Source of the DNA: Lytechinus pictus
Taxonomy: Eukaryota > Echinodermata > Echinoidea > Temnopleuroida > Toxopneustidae
Assembly: GCF_037042905.1 (NCBI RefSeq)
Contig: NC_087249.1
Location: 17,073,401-17,137,400 of the forward strand
Length of the DNA stretch: 64,000 nt
Reading direction: 5' to 3'
Positions 47,095 through 57,619 of this stretch are shown here, piece after piece. The notes below the pieces were generated by a model. It ran no database searches. It was given only the letters and a program-made list of their open reading frames with translations, and was not told the DNA's origin. A program made the translations under genes and the position numbers. Positions within the stretch are counted from its first letter, which is position 1; every line of letters starts with the position of its first letter.

Positions 47095-47342
47095 TTATTT
47101 TGATTGGATTTGATTATGAAAATAGAAGCTAATAATAATTAGAGTTGTGAAATATATGATTTTGAAAATGATTTCAGTGTATGTGTTACATTTTTTATGT
47201 TTCCACTTTGTTTTAGAATTTCTTTTTTTTTTTAATAAAGAAAATAAAAAAAATCCGAATAAAAAAAAAATCTGATTTAAATCAAATAAATCCGATTTTT
47301 TTCCAAAAAATAATGAAAAAAAAAAAATCGCCAACCCTGTTG
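47095..47342 (+). repeat. dispersed A/T-rich repeat, copy 2
   Basis: Same words and order as 4150-4378, ending AAAAAATCGCCAACCCT against AAAAAATCGCCGACCTT. Confidence 0.7.
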
Positions 47343-47531
47343 CATATTCATGAAGACGTGCATAGAACTTACTTTTCACCGCCTGTAATTAAAATTCACA
47401 ACTTGTTCCTTATCCGATTTTGATATAAGTTTCAATGTTTTATTTGTGTGAGTTTAGCTGTTCAGTGGTTCTGCCTGGAGTACCAATTAAGTTTCGATAG
47501 AACACGATCTTACTAACCTTATCGGTATGAT

Positions 47532-47760
47532 CACTGGCGTACAGATAGGGGGCACTTGCCCACCCCCCAAAAAAAAGAGAGAGAAAAGGAAAGAAACTGG
47601 AAAGAGAGAAGGGTGAAATATATTGCTTTCTAAAAATAATGTCAAAATCTATCACAAAATTTGTAATAAAAATGTCAAAACTTTTACTCGCGGCAACTTT
47701 CTATGAATTTTGCCAAACGCAGCTCACCCCCCCCCCCCCCGGCCGGTCCAAAATCTAGTT
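47532..47760. mobile_element. hAT-like fragment with CACTGGCGTACAG end
   Basis: CACTGGCGTACAGATAGGGGG resembles the right ends of the elements at 50309 and 61236. A C-run near 47727 closes the block. The boundaries are uncertain. Confidence 0.4.
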
Positions 47761-47768
47761 GAAACCAA

Positions 47769-48290
47769 TAAGCCAGTTCGTAGTTCCATTCTGCGCATGA
47801 TCAGAGAAAGGTCATTTGTACTAAAGTGGCATGGTGGCCTTAAAATTTAATGAGATAAGCACCAGCTTTGGTGTCTTGATTATTCATATATTCTTTTCAA
47901 TTGTGTTTTTCATTTGCATCCACAAAGAACAAAAATGCGTCCACGACTGGTATTTGATTTTGATTTATTGTTTTCTTCTGCATCCATAACATTCGTATAA
48001 TACATTTTTCATAACATAATAAACATAATATGCTAGCATATATTCACTGCAGTTTGCCAAGTACATTGTACAACATGCTATAATATGCATTCAAAGTAGA
48101 AATGCAACAAATACCTTCATGGAGTCTTCAATGGTGTGCTATTCTAGTCACCTGGTATAATTCAATTTCTTCATCCTGCTATGTAAGGCATGCATATGTT
48201 ATATCCTGCTTTGAAATCTGCCTATCATAATGAAATAAATGAAAGGTCATTTGACCAAAATTGTCCCTGATGTAACTACGAACTGGTCTA
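47769..48290. mobile_element. MITE with TAAGCCAGTTCGTAGTTCC TIRs
   Basis: AGCCAGTTCGTAGTT is complemented by AACTACGAACTGGTCT. GAAAGGTCATTTG recurs subterminally on both sides. Noncoding. Confidence 0.75.
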
Positions 48291-48294
48291 TTAG

Positions 48295-49060
48295 AGCAAA
48301 TCCAGTTGAAACCAGTTGGCCAACTGGTTTCAATAGGGAAATTGGAACAACTGGTTCCAATTGAAACCAGTTGCCAATTGATTCCAGTTAAGGCAACTGG
48401 AACCAGTTGGCTATTGGTTTCAATTGGTTTCAGTCGAAACCAATTAGGCATTTGCATATCAATTGGTTCCAGTTGTTCAAATTTCCCTATTAAAACCAGT
48501 CAATTCCAATTGGAGGCAAAAACCCGATTGGTTTCATCTAGCTGGATCCAATTTGATACCAATGATAAAGGGCATTATTAAAATTTAGGCTTTCACATAT
48601 ACATTTATATTGAGGAGCTTCGAATATAAATATGATATTAGGATTTCCAGTTACATGTACATAACTGGTACCTGTTAGGATTTCCAGTTACCCAACTGGT
48701 CATGCTGGTTCCAGTAAGAAGTCATTTCCATGCAGTTGGAAGACATTTCCAGCTATACTCAACTGGTTCCAGTTAGAATTTCCAGTTGCCTGGTTCAAAT
48801 TGGTTTCAATTGGAAACTGTTATATTCCAGTTAAATTAAACCAATTAAAACCAGTTTGAAATCAAACTGGGCGTTGTGGCGTGCGCCTGTAATCCAAGCT
48901 GTGGGGAAGTTACAAATTGATGCAGAGGTTCGAGCCCTGGTCACGTCTTTCGGATGGTGACGTTAAAGGTCGGTCCCAGACGTAAATAATCATATCTGAT
49001 TGATACACGTCTGACAAAACTCAAATACACACAACTGGCTTCAATTGGATTTTGGTCCTG
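48295..49060. repeat. self-complementary CCAGTTGG / CAATTGG array, interrupted by a SINE
   Basis: Many copies of AACCAGTTG, CAACTGGTT, CAATTGGTTTC and GGTTCCAGTT occur in both senses. The array resumes after 49030 with ACAACTGGCTTCAATTGG. Confidence 0.85.
48867..49042 (+). mobile_element. SINE with a 7SL-RNA-like head
   Basis: TGGGCGTTGTGGCGTGCGCC, CTGTAATCCAAGCT and GTGGGGAAG follow the order of the first ~45 nt of 7SL RNA (as in Alu). A Pol III B-box-like GAGGTTCGAGCCCTGG follows at 48925-48940, then TTCGGATGGTGACGTTAAAGG, which resembles tails of other invertebrate SINEs. About 175 bp long. It is inserted in the CCAGTTGG array. The family assignment is from memory. Confidence 0.6.
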
Positions 49061-49976
49061 TGCCCCCATTTTACCAGTCCACTGGGCATGATCTCGTGAA
49101 AGGAGTGAGAAACGATAGGGGCAGATCCATGCAGGGTTTTTATTTCCAATAAGGGGGGGGGGGGGGAGCTAGGCCTTGGAGTTCGGGTAGTCCTAAACAC
49201 TGAAATTGTATAGGCCTAAAGATATTTAGCTTTATTTTTGCAAAACAAATTAAGGTCATAATCATTAATAGTTCATGTGATCGCCGTGTCTGAAGTTTTT
49301 TTTTGTAATTTACACCCGAAGACAGAACATTCTAAGCGCCTATGGTGAAGTAGATGTGAAACTAACCAAACAATATTATAACGAGTGTAGAGGGAGGTAA
49401 ATACTTGATAAATACGGGTTCTGTTGACTTGAATCCTTGATTCTGATTGGCTGTTGAGACTTGTTACCATGGTAGTTAATTGGATGGAAAGTATGTTACC
49501 ATAATGGTAACTTTCATGCAACGGGCAGCATAGGCAGTGGCGTTTATTAACCAAAAATTTGGAGGGGCTTGATTTGACCTATCACGTAAAATTAATAAAA
49601 GTTGCGAGTGTAAAAACACGTTTCGACATTTTCATCTCAAGAATCCAAGTTTGTAATAGATTTTGACATAACATTCAGAAAATAATATCACATTTCACAG
49701 TTATCCCTTTACTTTTCTCTTTTTTTCCCTTGGTCGTGATTTATTTTTTATTCATATTTATTTATTATTATTATTTTTTTAAATTTATTTATTCATTTTT
49801 TTTTTTTTGGGGGGGGGGGGGGGCGTGGGCTCGCCCAAAGCCCCTCCCTTCCTGACAGTGTGCAACAGGACCCTGATGAAGAAAGCTATAGGGCAGGTAT
49901 CTCGATCACTCATCAACTTATTGCAATCGCGAAGTGCGATCGGAAATCTTTTAAGTCTAACAGCTATCCTCTAAAC

Positions 49977-51208
49977 CAGCCTTTCTCAATTACTTTTTTT
50001 GGAAGCGCCACATTTCTTGTCGAGAATCTGTAATGCTCCACTATCCATTACGCAAACCAGCAATGTATCAGCGGAGGGGGTCCAGAGGCCCCTGGTGGGG
50101 GTCGAGGGGGCAGAGCCCCCAGAAGTTTTGGAATATGAGGCCTTTTAAATTGGCCAGAGGGGCTCTAATTAATATCAACAGAAGAAATACAAATGCCAAC
50201 AAACTGTACAATATTAATATTAAAAGAAAAATGACCAGTGACTTTTTCACAACATACAATATTATACCACTAGTTCAGACTGTTCTGCACCAGATCTATT
50301 GGCTGAAGCAAGTGGCGTAATGAATAAAAAAATGAGGGGGCTAGATATGGCAGCTGAAGCAAAAATATTGAACTTTTCAATATAAAAATCTATATTTTGA
50401 CATAATATTAAGATAATAATACAATATTCCACTCTTTCCCTTTCCTTTTCTCCTTTTTTTTTTAAAATCTCGGCCGTGAAACATTTGGCCCCCCAATCCC
50501 CACCCCCATCTGTACGCCAGTGGCTGAAGTTACATACCCCGATTTGCAAGGGCTGAAAATTAGGCGTTGCACTGCACTAGCGCTCCAAACTGCCCCTTTC
50601 TCTTTACAACTCACGTGCAGTATCATCCATGTGCATGCAGGCAAGCTCGGCAGGCAATACATCTGAGCATAGTATTTCACTTTTACAACTTCAGATTTTA
50701 ATCGGCTCCGGAAACAAAGTTTCTGCTTGTTATGTCTCAAATTCATAATTTTTTTATGATCAGGATGTTCTTTGAATATCACATTATTTGATGTTTAACT
50801 CTTAACCAAAACGTATACTCTAGCTGGAAATGCAAAATTTCTCGCCGTTGAAATAGAAATCCTACAAACGGGGTTTTCAAATCACTTGTGTGGCACATAA
50901 ACTTTGTACAGCATAGAATGAATAAAAGGGAGAACACCATCGATCCTCTATAATGGGGGTTATCGAGTGCTAAATTGGGAAAAAATGAGGAAATAAATTA
51001 GCAATTAAGTGTCAAGTAAAGAGTTTTTGTTTTTTCTTTGTATTAAAATGATCACCAAATCCTTATTTCCAGGTAATTACTGGTAGATACATTTTTTCTC
51101 CCCAATGTTTCCTTATTTTTACTTGTTTTAAATACCAGCTCCCAAGCGCCACCCCGCAAGGCTCGGTGCGCCACAAGTGGCGCGCGCGCCACCATTTGAG
51201 AATCCCTG
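49977..51208. mobile_element. nonautonomous hAT-type element, 1232 bp
   Basis: The 8-bp duplication CTCTAAAC at 49969-49976 and 51209-51216 flanks CAGCCTTTCTCAAT and its mirror TTTGAGAATCCCTG. GCGCCAC also occurs near both ends. The 8-bp duplication and the CAG(N)nTTCTCAA ends are hAT hallmarks. No transposase. Confidence 0.88.
50309..50520. mobile_element. second hAT-type MITE nested in the first
   Basis: TGGCTGAAG at 50300-50308 and 50521-50529 flanks CAAGTGGCGTAATG and CTGTACGCCAG. It is related to 61236-61383. Confidence 0.8.
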
Positions 51209-51209
51209 C

Positions 51210-53148
51210 TCTAAACCTTTTTATTTTATAATGAATAGAACTTTATTTCTGCCTGGCCCATTTGAAATTTCTAGTAAACTTCCCGGTAAACTTAGATATC
51301 AAATAAAAAAGCAGATATTTAACTTTAAAACACGATATGATTTGTTTTGGAAACTCAGATACCACCCGCCAAGTGAGTTTTTGGTAATTTGATCACTCAT
51401 TCGTGAAGAGGATTTATACCAGATGAAAGAGGAGGATGTTATAATCTTTAAAGGCCAATTGTATTGACTTTGTGATTATATAAATCATCGATAGTTCTCG
51501 ATTCACGTTTTTTTTTTATGGGACGCACACATTATAAAAAAATGTACGATACCGGCCTTCATTTTCGAGAGCATAATGGCTGATGCCGCTCTACAATTTT
51601 TAATGTTATTGCTCCATCTTTTCAGACATACAGCAAAATTATCATAAGAATGATATGAAACAACAGGTTTTTTAAAACAAAAAATCAACAATTTTATTTA
51701 GTCTTAATGTTTGACTTTCTTCCTCTTCAAATGGCAGATTGCAATCACGAATCATTTAAATAAAGATCTTGTGCATGTATAAAAACAAATAAATACATCA
51801 TTATCCACGAGACTACAAACACATTTCAAAATCATTCCTGGGAATCATTACAAAATTAACATGAAAAACACCGGGGAAAAGCATCACACATGAAATACCG
51901 GGATTACTGAACAAATTCTCTTACAAAATTTATAGTACAAATACTAGCGCCATCTACTGTTCGTAATGGTAAATATCAAAATAATCAGCTGAGTCCCTGA
52001 GAAAAGAAAAAAGGACGCCCAACTCATCAAAGGATCTTCTTTGAATCTGGAAACGGAAGCAGCCAGCCCGAATTTTGATTGAATTTTGATATTAAGTGAA
52101 TTCACTGGTTGGAGCAGATGTATAAACCTGGGAAAAGCACGTAAATTTGTCCGAGTCCCGAGTCTAGCCAGGCATAACCCGCAGTCGCAGAGTCAGACGT
52201 CTGTCACTGCACTGTGCCTGTGGCACAGCTACGGTACACTACACTACAGTGCAGTGCCCAGCCCGCAATCAGCACCAAGATCATCAATCACAAAGCTGAA
52301 TGACAGCGCACAGCCAGGAGACAGTGACAGCATAGCTCAACAACAATAAGTGAAATGTAAATTATGTCAACAAAGCATTGCTGGAGTCAAGAAAATAAAC
52401 CAAACTAAAAACAGCTAGGAATAGGATCTAAGTTAGATCAAGATCTAAGACTAAGCTACCTGAGCTGTGCCTGTGTTCATAAAAAATCTCAGATTTGCAA
52501 ATCCAAGATTTATTAGTTCATAGTTGCCAAGAAATTAAAAATTCTTTCCATTTTGTTTTGACTTTATATTTTAGTTTTAGCTTGTGCCTGCCTGGCTGTG
52601 AATGTCTAACTTACAAGTTATAGGGTCTGAGACTGAAGGATAATGTGGTGTTAGATACTTTTTAGTTTAACTTAATAAAGTATATTGGGCATGTTATTAA
52701 TGTTTGGTCTATTGAATTGGGGGCCTTGACACCATGGTGCAATTCCACAATTTAAACAGTGACAGCTGAAATTTAAAATTTATATTGGTCATTCCTCATC
52801 ATGTTTAGACTTCATCTTGTGAACAACAATTTGTGAGTGATCTTCTAAACAAATTTAGAATGAGACCGAGCAGGTTACATGTACAAAGACTACATTTATG
52901 ACCAGGAGTGGTGTGAGGATTTATTTGTGGAATCTAATGCAGCTTACATGTATCGCAGTGACCGGTGTCGCCACAAAAAATGTACCTGAAATGATTTGAG
53001 ACATTTGAATGGCATTTTTAAGATATTTGATGCATTGTAGACTAGGCACCACCCACCGTCCCCAAACAAGCAGATTAAAGGATAAGACGTGCTTATTAAA
53101 GAGGACCAGGACTTGTGTGTTTGCGGCTCCTTTGTGTAATTATGCAAT
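51210..53148. other. upstream region of the alpha-arrestin gene
   Basis: 52100-52350 is GC-richer and unique and could be promoter or noncoding exon, but I see no decisive donor. The 60 bp before the ATG are the likely 5'UTR, with an upstream ATG at 53142. Confidence 0.35.
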
Positions 53149-53298
53149 ATGGTGAAACTGAAGGATTTCCACATTGTGCTCGACAACAACAAGAATGTGT
53201 ATTCGGCAGGAGAGTTTGTCTCGGGACATGTTGCTGTCGACCTTCGAGGGGACATGAAAATGCGAGGTATCCGCATCTACATGCGTGGACTTGCCAAG
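53149..53298 (+). CDS. ARRDC3-like: alpha-arrestin coding exon 1
   Basis: Fifty codons ending LAK before GTAAAA. An out-of-frame ATG at 53142 lies 7 nt upstream of the start. Confidence 0.85.
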
Positions 53299-56200
53299 GT
53301 AAAAAATCTGAGACCTGCTTTTACTTCAGAAGTAGAGGTTGGTAGATAACTGGCTGGCTGTGCTGTCCAGGGCTGGATGTCTCAGTGGAGCTTAGCATTT
53401 TGAACATGATAATATTATTTTATTGAAGTAGTTTCACCAATTTGATAGACCCTACCCTGAAACTCTTAGGGGCTTTTCCAGGGTAGTTATGGGTCATTAA
53501 TCATTTGTCTTGATGGATTCCTGAAAAATTTGTTACCTAAATTTGTCCATGGATTGATAATAGGAATTTGTATATAAAAATGCTGGCTAAATGGATGCAA
53601 ATCATGCAACTAAAATTTCCATCCATGCCTTTTAGACAGTCATCAAACATACATGTACATGTAGGCCTCCAGTACAGTGTACTTGTACATAAAACAGATA
53701 GATAGGCAAACATAGATTTTCTATAATCATGTAAAAGGCCTCCTTCATGAACTCTTTATTTAGTACCTTAAAATTGTCATGTTTGCAATTCTTTGTAATG
53801 TTGAGCATAAATGTTATCTAAGGTGTAATAATCATGGTAATAATGATGAGGTCACCATTTAAAATGATTAAACATCATACATGATAGGTATACCCTTCAA
53901 GTGCAAGGTTGTTTGGCCAAAGTAATAATTTTATACGTTCTGGTACAAATTGATAGGCTGTATGAGAAGCCTCTTCAACTAAAGCATAGATTATGTGATT
54001 TGCCAATGCCATCTTAGTGGATTACTATACATGTTCTTCTTTTTCGTTAAGTCTTACTTTATTTTATTGTTTTCCCCCATTTAATTGTCTTTATTGTAGG
54101 TACATTGGAGTGAATCAAGAGGAGGAGGCCACCAAACAGGATCCTACACCAAATATTATGATGCAGAGGAGGAGTACTTCTACATGAAACAAGTCTTATT
54201 CGGAAAAGGTGATTAAACGGTTCCAGCATATTTGCTCCTTCTGCAGTTGCTCTAAGGGAAAGTTCACACATTAGCAAAACAAAAGTGTATTAGCCATAGA
54301 TCTAGTCTGTGCATCATCCTACCCTCCGACGGTTAATTTTCAATTGGTCTAATGCCAATTTGTCCAATTCCCAACTCGTCTACTATTATTTGGTCTACCA
54401 TCAGTTCGTCAGCCATCCACATGGTCTAATTGCCACTTCGTGCACTCACCATTTCGTCCAATAACCAGTTGGTATAAAAAAGCCATCTAGTCCATATACC
54501 ATTTGGTCTAATTGGACTATGTTCTAAAATTGGGCAAACTGAATGAAAATAAAATGGATATTAGACCAACAGGTTATAAGATGTACTGGTGAGTATACAA
54601 AGTGATGGTTGAATCAAATGGTTATTGGACCAAGTTGTTAGACGAAAGATTGATGGACGGAATGGCATTAGACTGAAGGACTGAAGGTGTTGACTCTGTA
54701 ACTCTGAAATGAATGAATAGTGATACCAAAATATTCATACAGCATGAGCATGTGTTCTTTTTAGTTGTACATGTACAGCGCTGTGCTAAATAAGGATATT
54801 GTTAGAAAATTAGAACATTTTAGGTTTTTTAGAATGAATATGGAAGATATATATATATTTTTTAAAAGAATCTATTAAAGTCAATCTTAGTACCTCAATG
54901 AGTGTACACACATGAGAAATTTGTGATAGGCTGCTTCCACACAGGTACGTGTATGGGCAGATGTGAACAGGGCCCTTAGCAAGTGCTGCAACTTTGTGAA
55001 AAGTGGAGACTGCTAGCTACCTTATGAGTCTAATAGTACTTTTGCCTTCTACATATGTACATTGTTCAAAGTAGCAGAGCCCCCTTATGGGAAATATTGA
55101 CTTGTGACAAATGACAAAGTTTGCAAACACCTTTTAAATGCCATTACACCAGAGCTCTTTGTCTTTAAACTATACCTTTGCTTTGGTTTTCTGTTTAGAT
55201 GAAGATGAAGGTGGAAGTAATCCCGTTCTGAGAGCAGGCCATCATGAACTGAGATTTAGCTTTCAAATCCCATATGGGTAAGTACCATGGAGAGAAAATA
55301 CATGTTGAGCTTGGGGCAGATCCCCCGCCACAAAGTGCCCTACATAGTCCTGGAAAAAGAGCCCCTGAAATTTCCATGGTGTGCAATATAAACTGTAATA
55401 CACTGTAGCACAATTGGGCTCTTGAACTAAAAAAGTAGCTTTGGAATTTTTTCCTGGTAAGTATGGTATGTTACATGACTAGCATGACTATTTCTTTTAA
55501 AACGGGGCATATCACATTGGACACTCTGCTGTAGTTTATTTGCATTTCAGGCTCAGGGACCGATATGCTTTATAGGGCAAGAAATTATCTTTTCACAAAT
55601 GATAATGATTTGAAGCAAAAGTCACAGTCTGTGGTTCTTGATCCTAAAGATTGTACCTTTACCCTAATTAAGCAAGGCTTATTTTGTCGATCATATGCCA
55701 CCCATGCAGTTTTCCCGCAGGGTGCCCTCATGCACGATGTATGGGAATTTCAATTATTTGTCACCAGACTTCCATTTTGTCTGTTATCGGTCTACTTCCA
55801 GCAAAGATAATTCATCCCTTTAAGGATAAGGATAAGGCATAAGGGTTTATGTTTCCTGTAGGTTTGCTGTTGGATTTTCGGTTCTGCAGATCAAAGGGAA
55901 CAAAGTCAAATATTGGAGTATTAATTAACATCTTCATTTAGCAAGATGCGGAATTATTGGTGCAAGAATTTTCATGAGTTAGTCCTTGTAACAGCAACAA
56001 CAAAAAACCCTTCAAGTGTTTCAATTTTAAGTTGTTACCATCTGCTGTTCCTAAAATCAATCTTCAAGGCTTGGTCCCACTGCACTTATGGATGCAGAGA
56101 AGATGTAAAACAGGAAGTAATCTTATCATCCGTTGGAAAACGTTCTGTATCCGTTGTGTACTCTTTGCATAGGTGTTTCATACGCTCTACATGTATATCC

Positions 56201-56915
56201 ATCGAGCATCCGTCCACTGTGATTTCATTGTTCGCCCATTTTGTCCATTGTCTGGAGCGGATGGAGCCACCCCGAAATTTTGCTTGTCCACTGTATCCGT
56301 TATGAATACGTATTGTGTCCGTCGGCCAGTGGGACCAGGCCTTGAGTTATTGGGTTCTTGGTTTATAGTCCTTGTAACAGCAAAAGAAAAATACCCTTTC
56401 TGTGTTCCAATTTCAAGTTGCTACCTTGTGCAGTTCCTCAAACCAATTTTAGTTGTTGGGATCTTGGGTTAGTCCTTGTAACGCCAACAGCAAAAACCAA
56501 TAACAAAAAGCAAAAAAAAACCTTTCTGTGTTCCAATTTCAAGTTATTACCATGCACAGCTCCTCAAAGCAATTTTAGTTATTGGGTTCTTGGGAGAAGT
56601 AATTAACTTTTCTCCTTTGAGGCTTGAACACACATTCAATTTTATGAGTGAGTGTTATATCATGTATGCCATTTCTTTGTGTGTAAATAAAGAGTGCTTG
56701 AAATCCGTAATTCAAATTCATGAGCGAATTTGTGTTATTCTCTTTATTTCTTTGTGTGTATTAACAGGAGAGTTGCCACATCGTTTGAAGGAAAGTATGG
56801 CAGGATACGCTACTGGCTAAAGGCTGAGATTGATAAACCATGGGGCTTCAATAGCAAAACCAAGAGAGCATTCACCGTCATTGATCACATCGATATCAAT
56901 ACACCTCAACTTTTG
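53149..56915 (+). CDS. ARRDC3-like: alpha-arrestin (ARRDC2/3/4-like), 5' part: four coding exons, 3' end not in view
   Basis: Coding exons are 53149-53298, 54100-54208, 55199-55277 and 56768-56915, with phases that join cleanly to give 162 residues. The product is an arrestin N-terminal domain. The diagnostic blocks are YSAGEFVSGHV (18-28), IYMRGLAKVHW, YFYMKQVLFG, SGH-type GHHELRFSFQIPYG (about 100-113), TSFEGKYGRIRYWLKAE (117-133) and HIDINTPQLL (153-162). These match the ARRDC2/3/4/TXNIP group, which links membrane receptors and transporters to NEDD4-family ubiquitin ligases through C-terminal PPxY motifs. Those motifs and the arrestin C domain are not present in the window. The ATG has A at -3 and G at +4. 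The exon 4 donor GTGAGT shows the gene continues. Confidence 0.88.
54100..54208 (+). CDS. ARRDC3-like: alpha-arrestin coding exon 2
   Basis: Acceptor TTATTGTAG, donor AAAG|GTGATT. It encodes VHWSESRGGG, then YTKYYDAEEEYFYMKQVLFGK, the family's conserved tyrosine-rich stretch. Confidence 0.87.
54305..54690. repeat. foldback array, (CATTTCGTCTAATNAC)n, copy C, opposite orientation
   Basis: It carries the complement of copies A and B (TCTACCATCAGTTCGTC, CACATGGTCTAATTGCCA, ATAACCAGTTGGT, turn near 54510). It lies in arrestin intron 2. Confidence 0.85.
55199..55277 (+). CDS. ARRDC3-like: alpha-arrestin coding exon 3
   Basis: Acceptor TGTTTAG, donor GG|GTAAGT. It encodes DEDEGGSNPVLRAG, then HHELRFSFQIPYG. 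Confidence 0.87.
55975..56598 (+). repeat. about 104-bp tandem repeat, three units, first one split by a MITE
   Basis: AGTCCTTGTAAC occurs at 55981, 56367 and 56471, each followed by GTGTTCCAATTTCAAGTT and a GTTATTGGGTTCTTGG end. The first spacing (386) equals one unit plus the 281-bp insertion. It lies in arrestin intron 3. Confidence 0.88.
56065..56345. mobile_element. 281-bp MITE with CAAGGCTTGGTCCCACTG TIRs
   Basis: CAAGGCTTGGTCCCACTG and CCAGTGGGACCAGGCCTTG are complementary. Inner ATCCGTTGTGTAC... words also mirror. The neighbouring repeat units show the empty site. Confidence 0.85.
56768..56915 (+). CDS. ARRDC3-like: alpha-arrestin coding exon 4
   Basis: Acceptor TTAACAG, donor GTGAGT. 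It encodes the conserved ATSFEGKYGRIRYWLKAE block and the end of the arrestin N domain. I found no exon 5 in 56916-64000. Confidence 0.87.
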
Positions 56916-57341
56916 GTGAGTGTCAACACTTGTGTATATTTTGTTAGGGGAGCCACTCCTTCCCCCTCCTCCAGCAGTGGCGTCCCTGTAAATATATTTC
57001 TTTGTCAGGGTGGGTGGGAGGGGGGGGGGGGCACAAAGAAAAGAAGGAGGTCAAAGGTTACTCCCCATTTTCTGAAGCATTTTCCAGCACTGACAAAATT
57101 TTCTGAAAACTATTGAAGTTCATCAAAATTCTGTCGGGGGGGGGGGGGGGGAACTCTGCACCCTGCCCACCCCTCAGGTATGTTTGTGCTTCCTCCCCCC
57201 CATTGACCGCCACCTATTTCACTTCCCCCCCCCCCCATCATAATACTTTTGTTGATTCATTTTACAGTGTGCCAGATAAAGAAAACTCTTTCAATAGAAG
57301 GTCCTCAAATATGTTTTCTTTTTTTTCAAATTTGACATTAA

Positions 57342-57617
57342 CCTGTTAAAAAGGTTTGGGGTACATGTATCTGTTATTCTGTTTTAATTTGTCTTTAAAT
57401 CCAATTCAAATAATATTACAAAGATGACATCAGGGAAAAAAAGTGAAAATCTTAAGTAAAATTGGATGTTAGATGTAGATATTCAAATAATATTTTAGAC
57501 GAATGAGTTTACATATTTTATTCATAAATAATTAATGGATTTTTTTTGGGGGGGCTTGTAGTTAATGCAGGGGGGCATTGCTAAATACATCTCAAATAGC
57601 CCAGTCTTTTTATTGGG
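57342..57617. mobile_element. TTAA-flanked MITE, family of 33075-33792, copy 2
   Basis: TTAA at 57338-57341 and 57618-57621. The right end CCCAGTCTTTTTATTGGG and the preceding TACATCTCAAATAG match copy 1, as do AAGATGACATC and the TTCAAATAATATTTT block. Confidence 0.75.
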
Positions 57618-57619
57618 TT

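Noticed and set aside
49273-49554. A 93-codon minus-strand frame rich in His/Tyr/Leu.
   Set aside because: No family resemblance, and the adjacent DNA has hAT-like fragments (AGGCAGTGGCGTTTATTAACC at 49512); insufficient support.
56173-56472. Open frames with Cys-rich segments in arrestin intron 3.
   Set aside because: They cross a MITE boundary (56345), so they are not a real coding unit.
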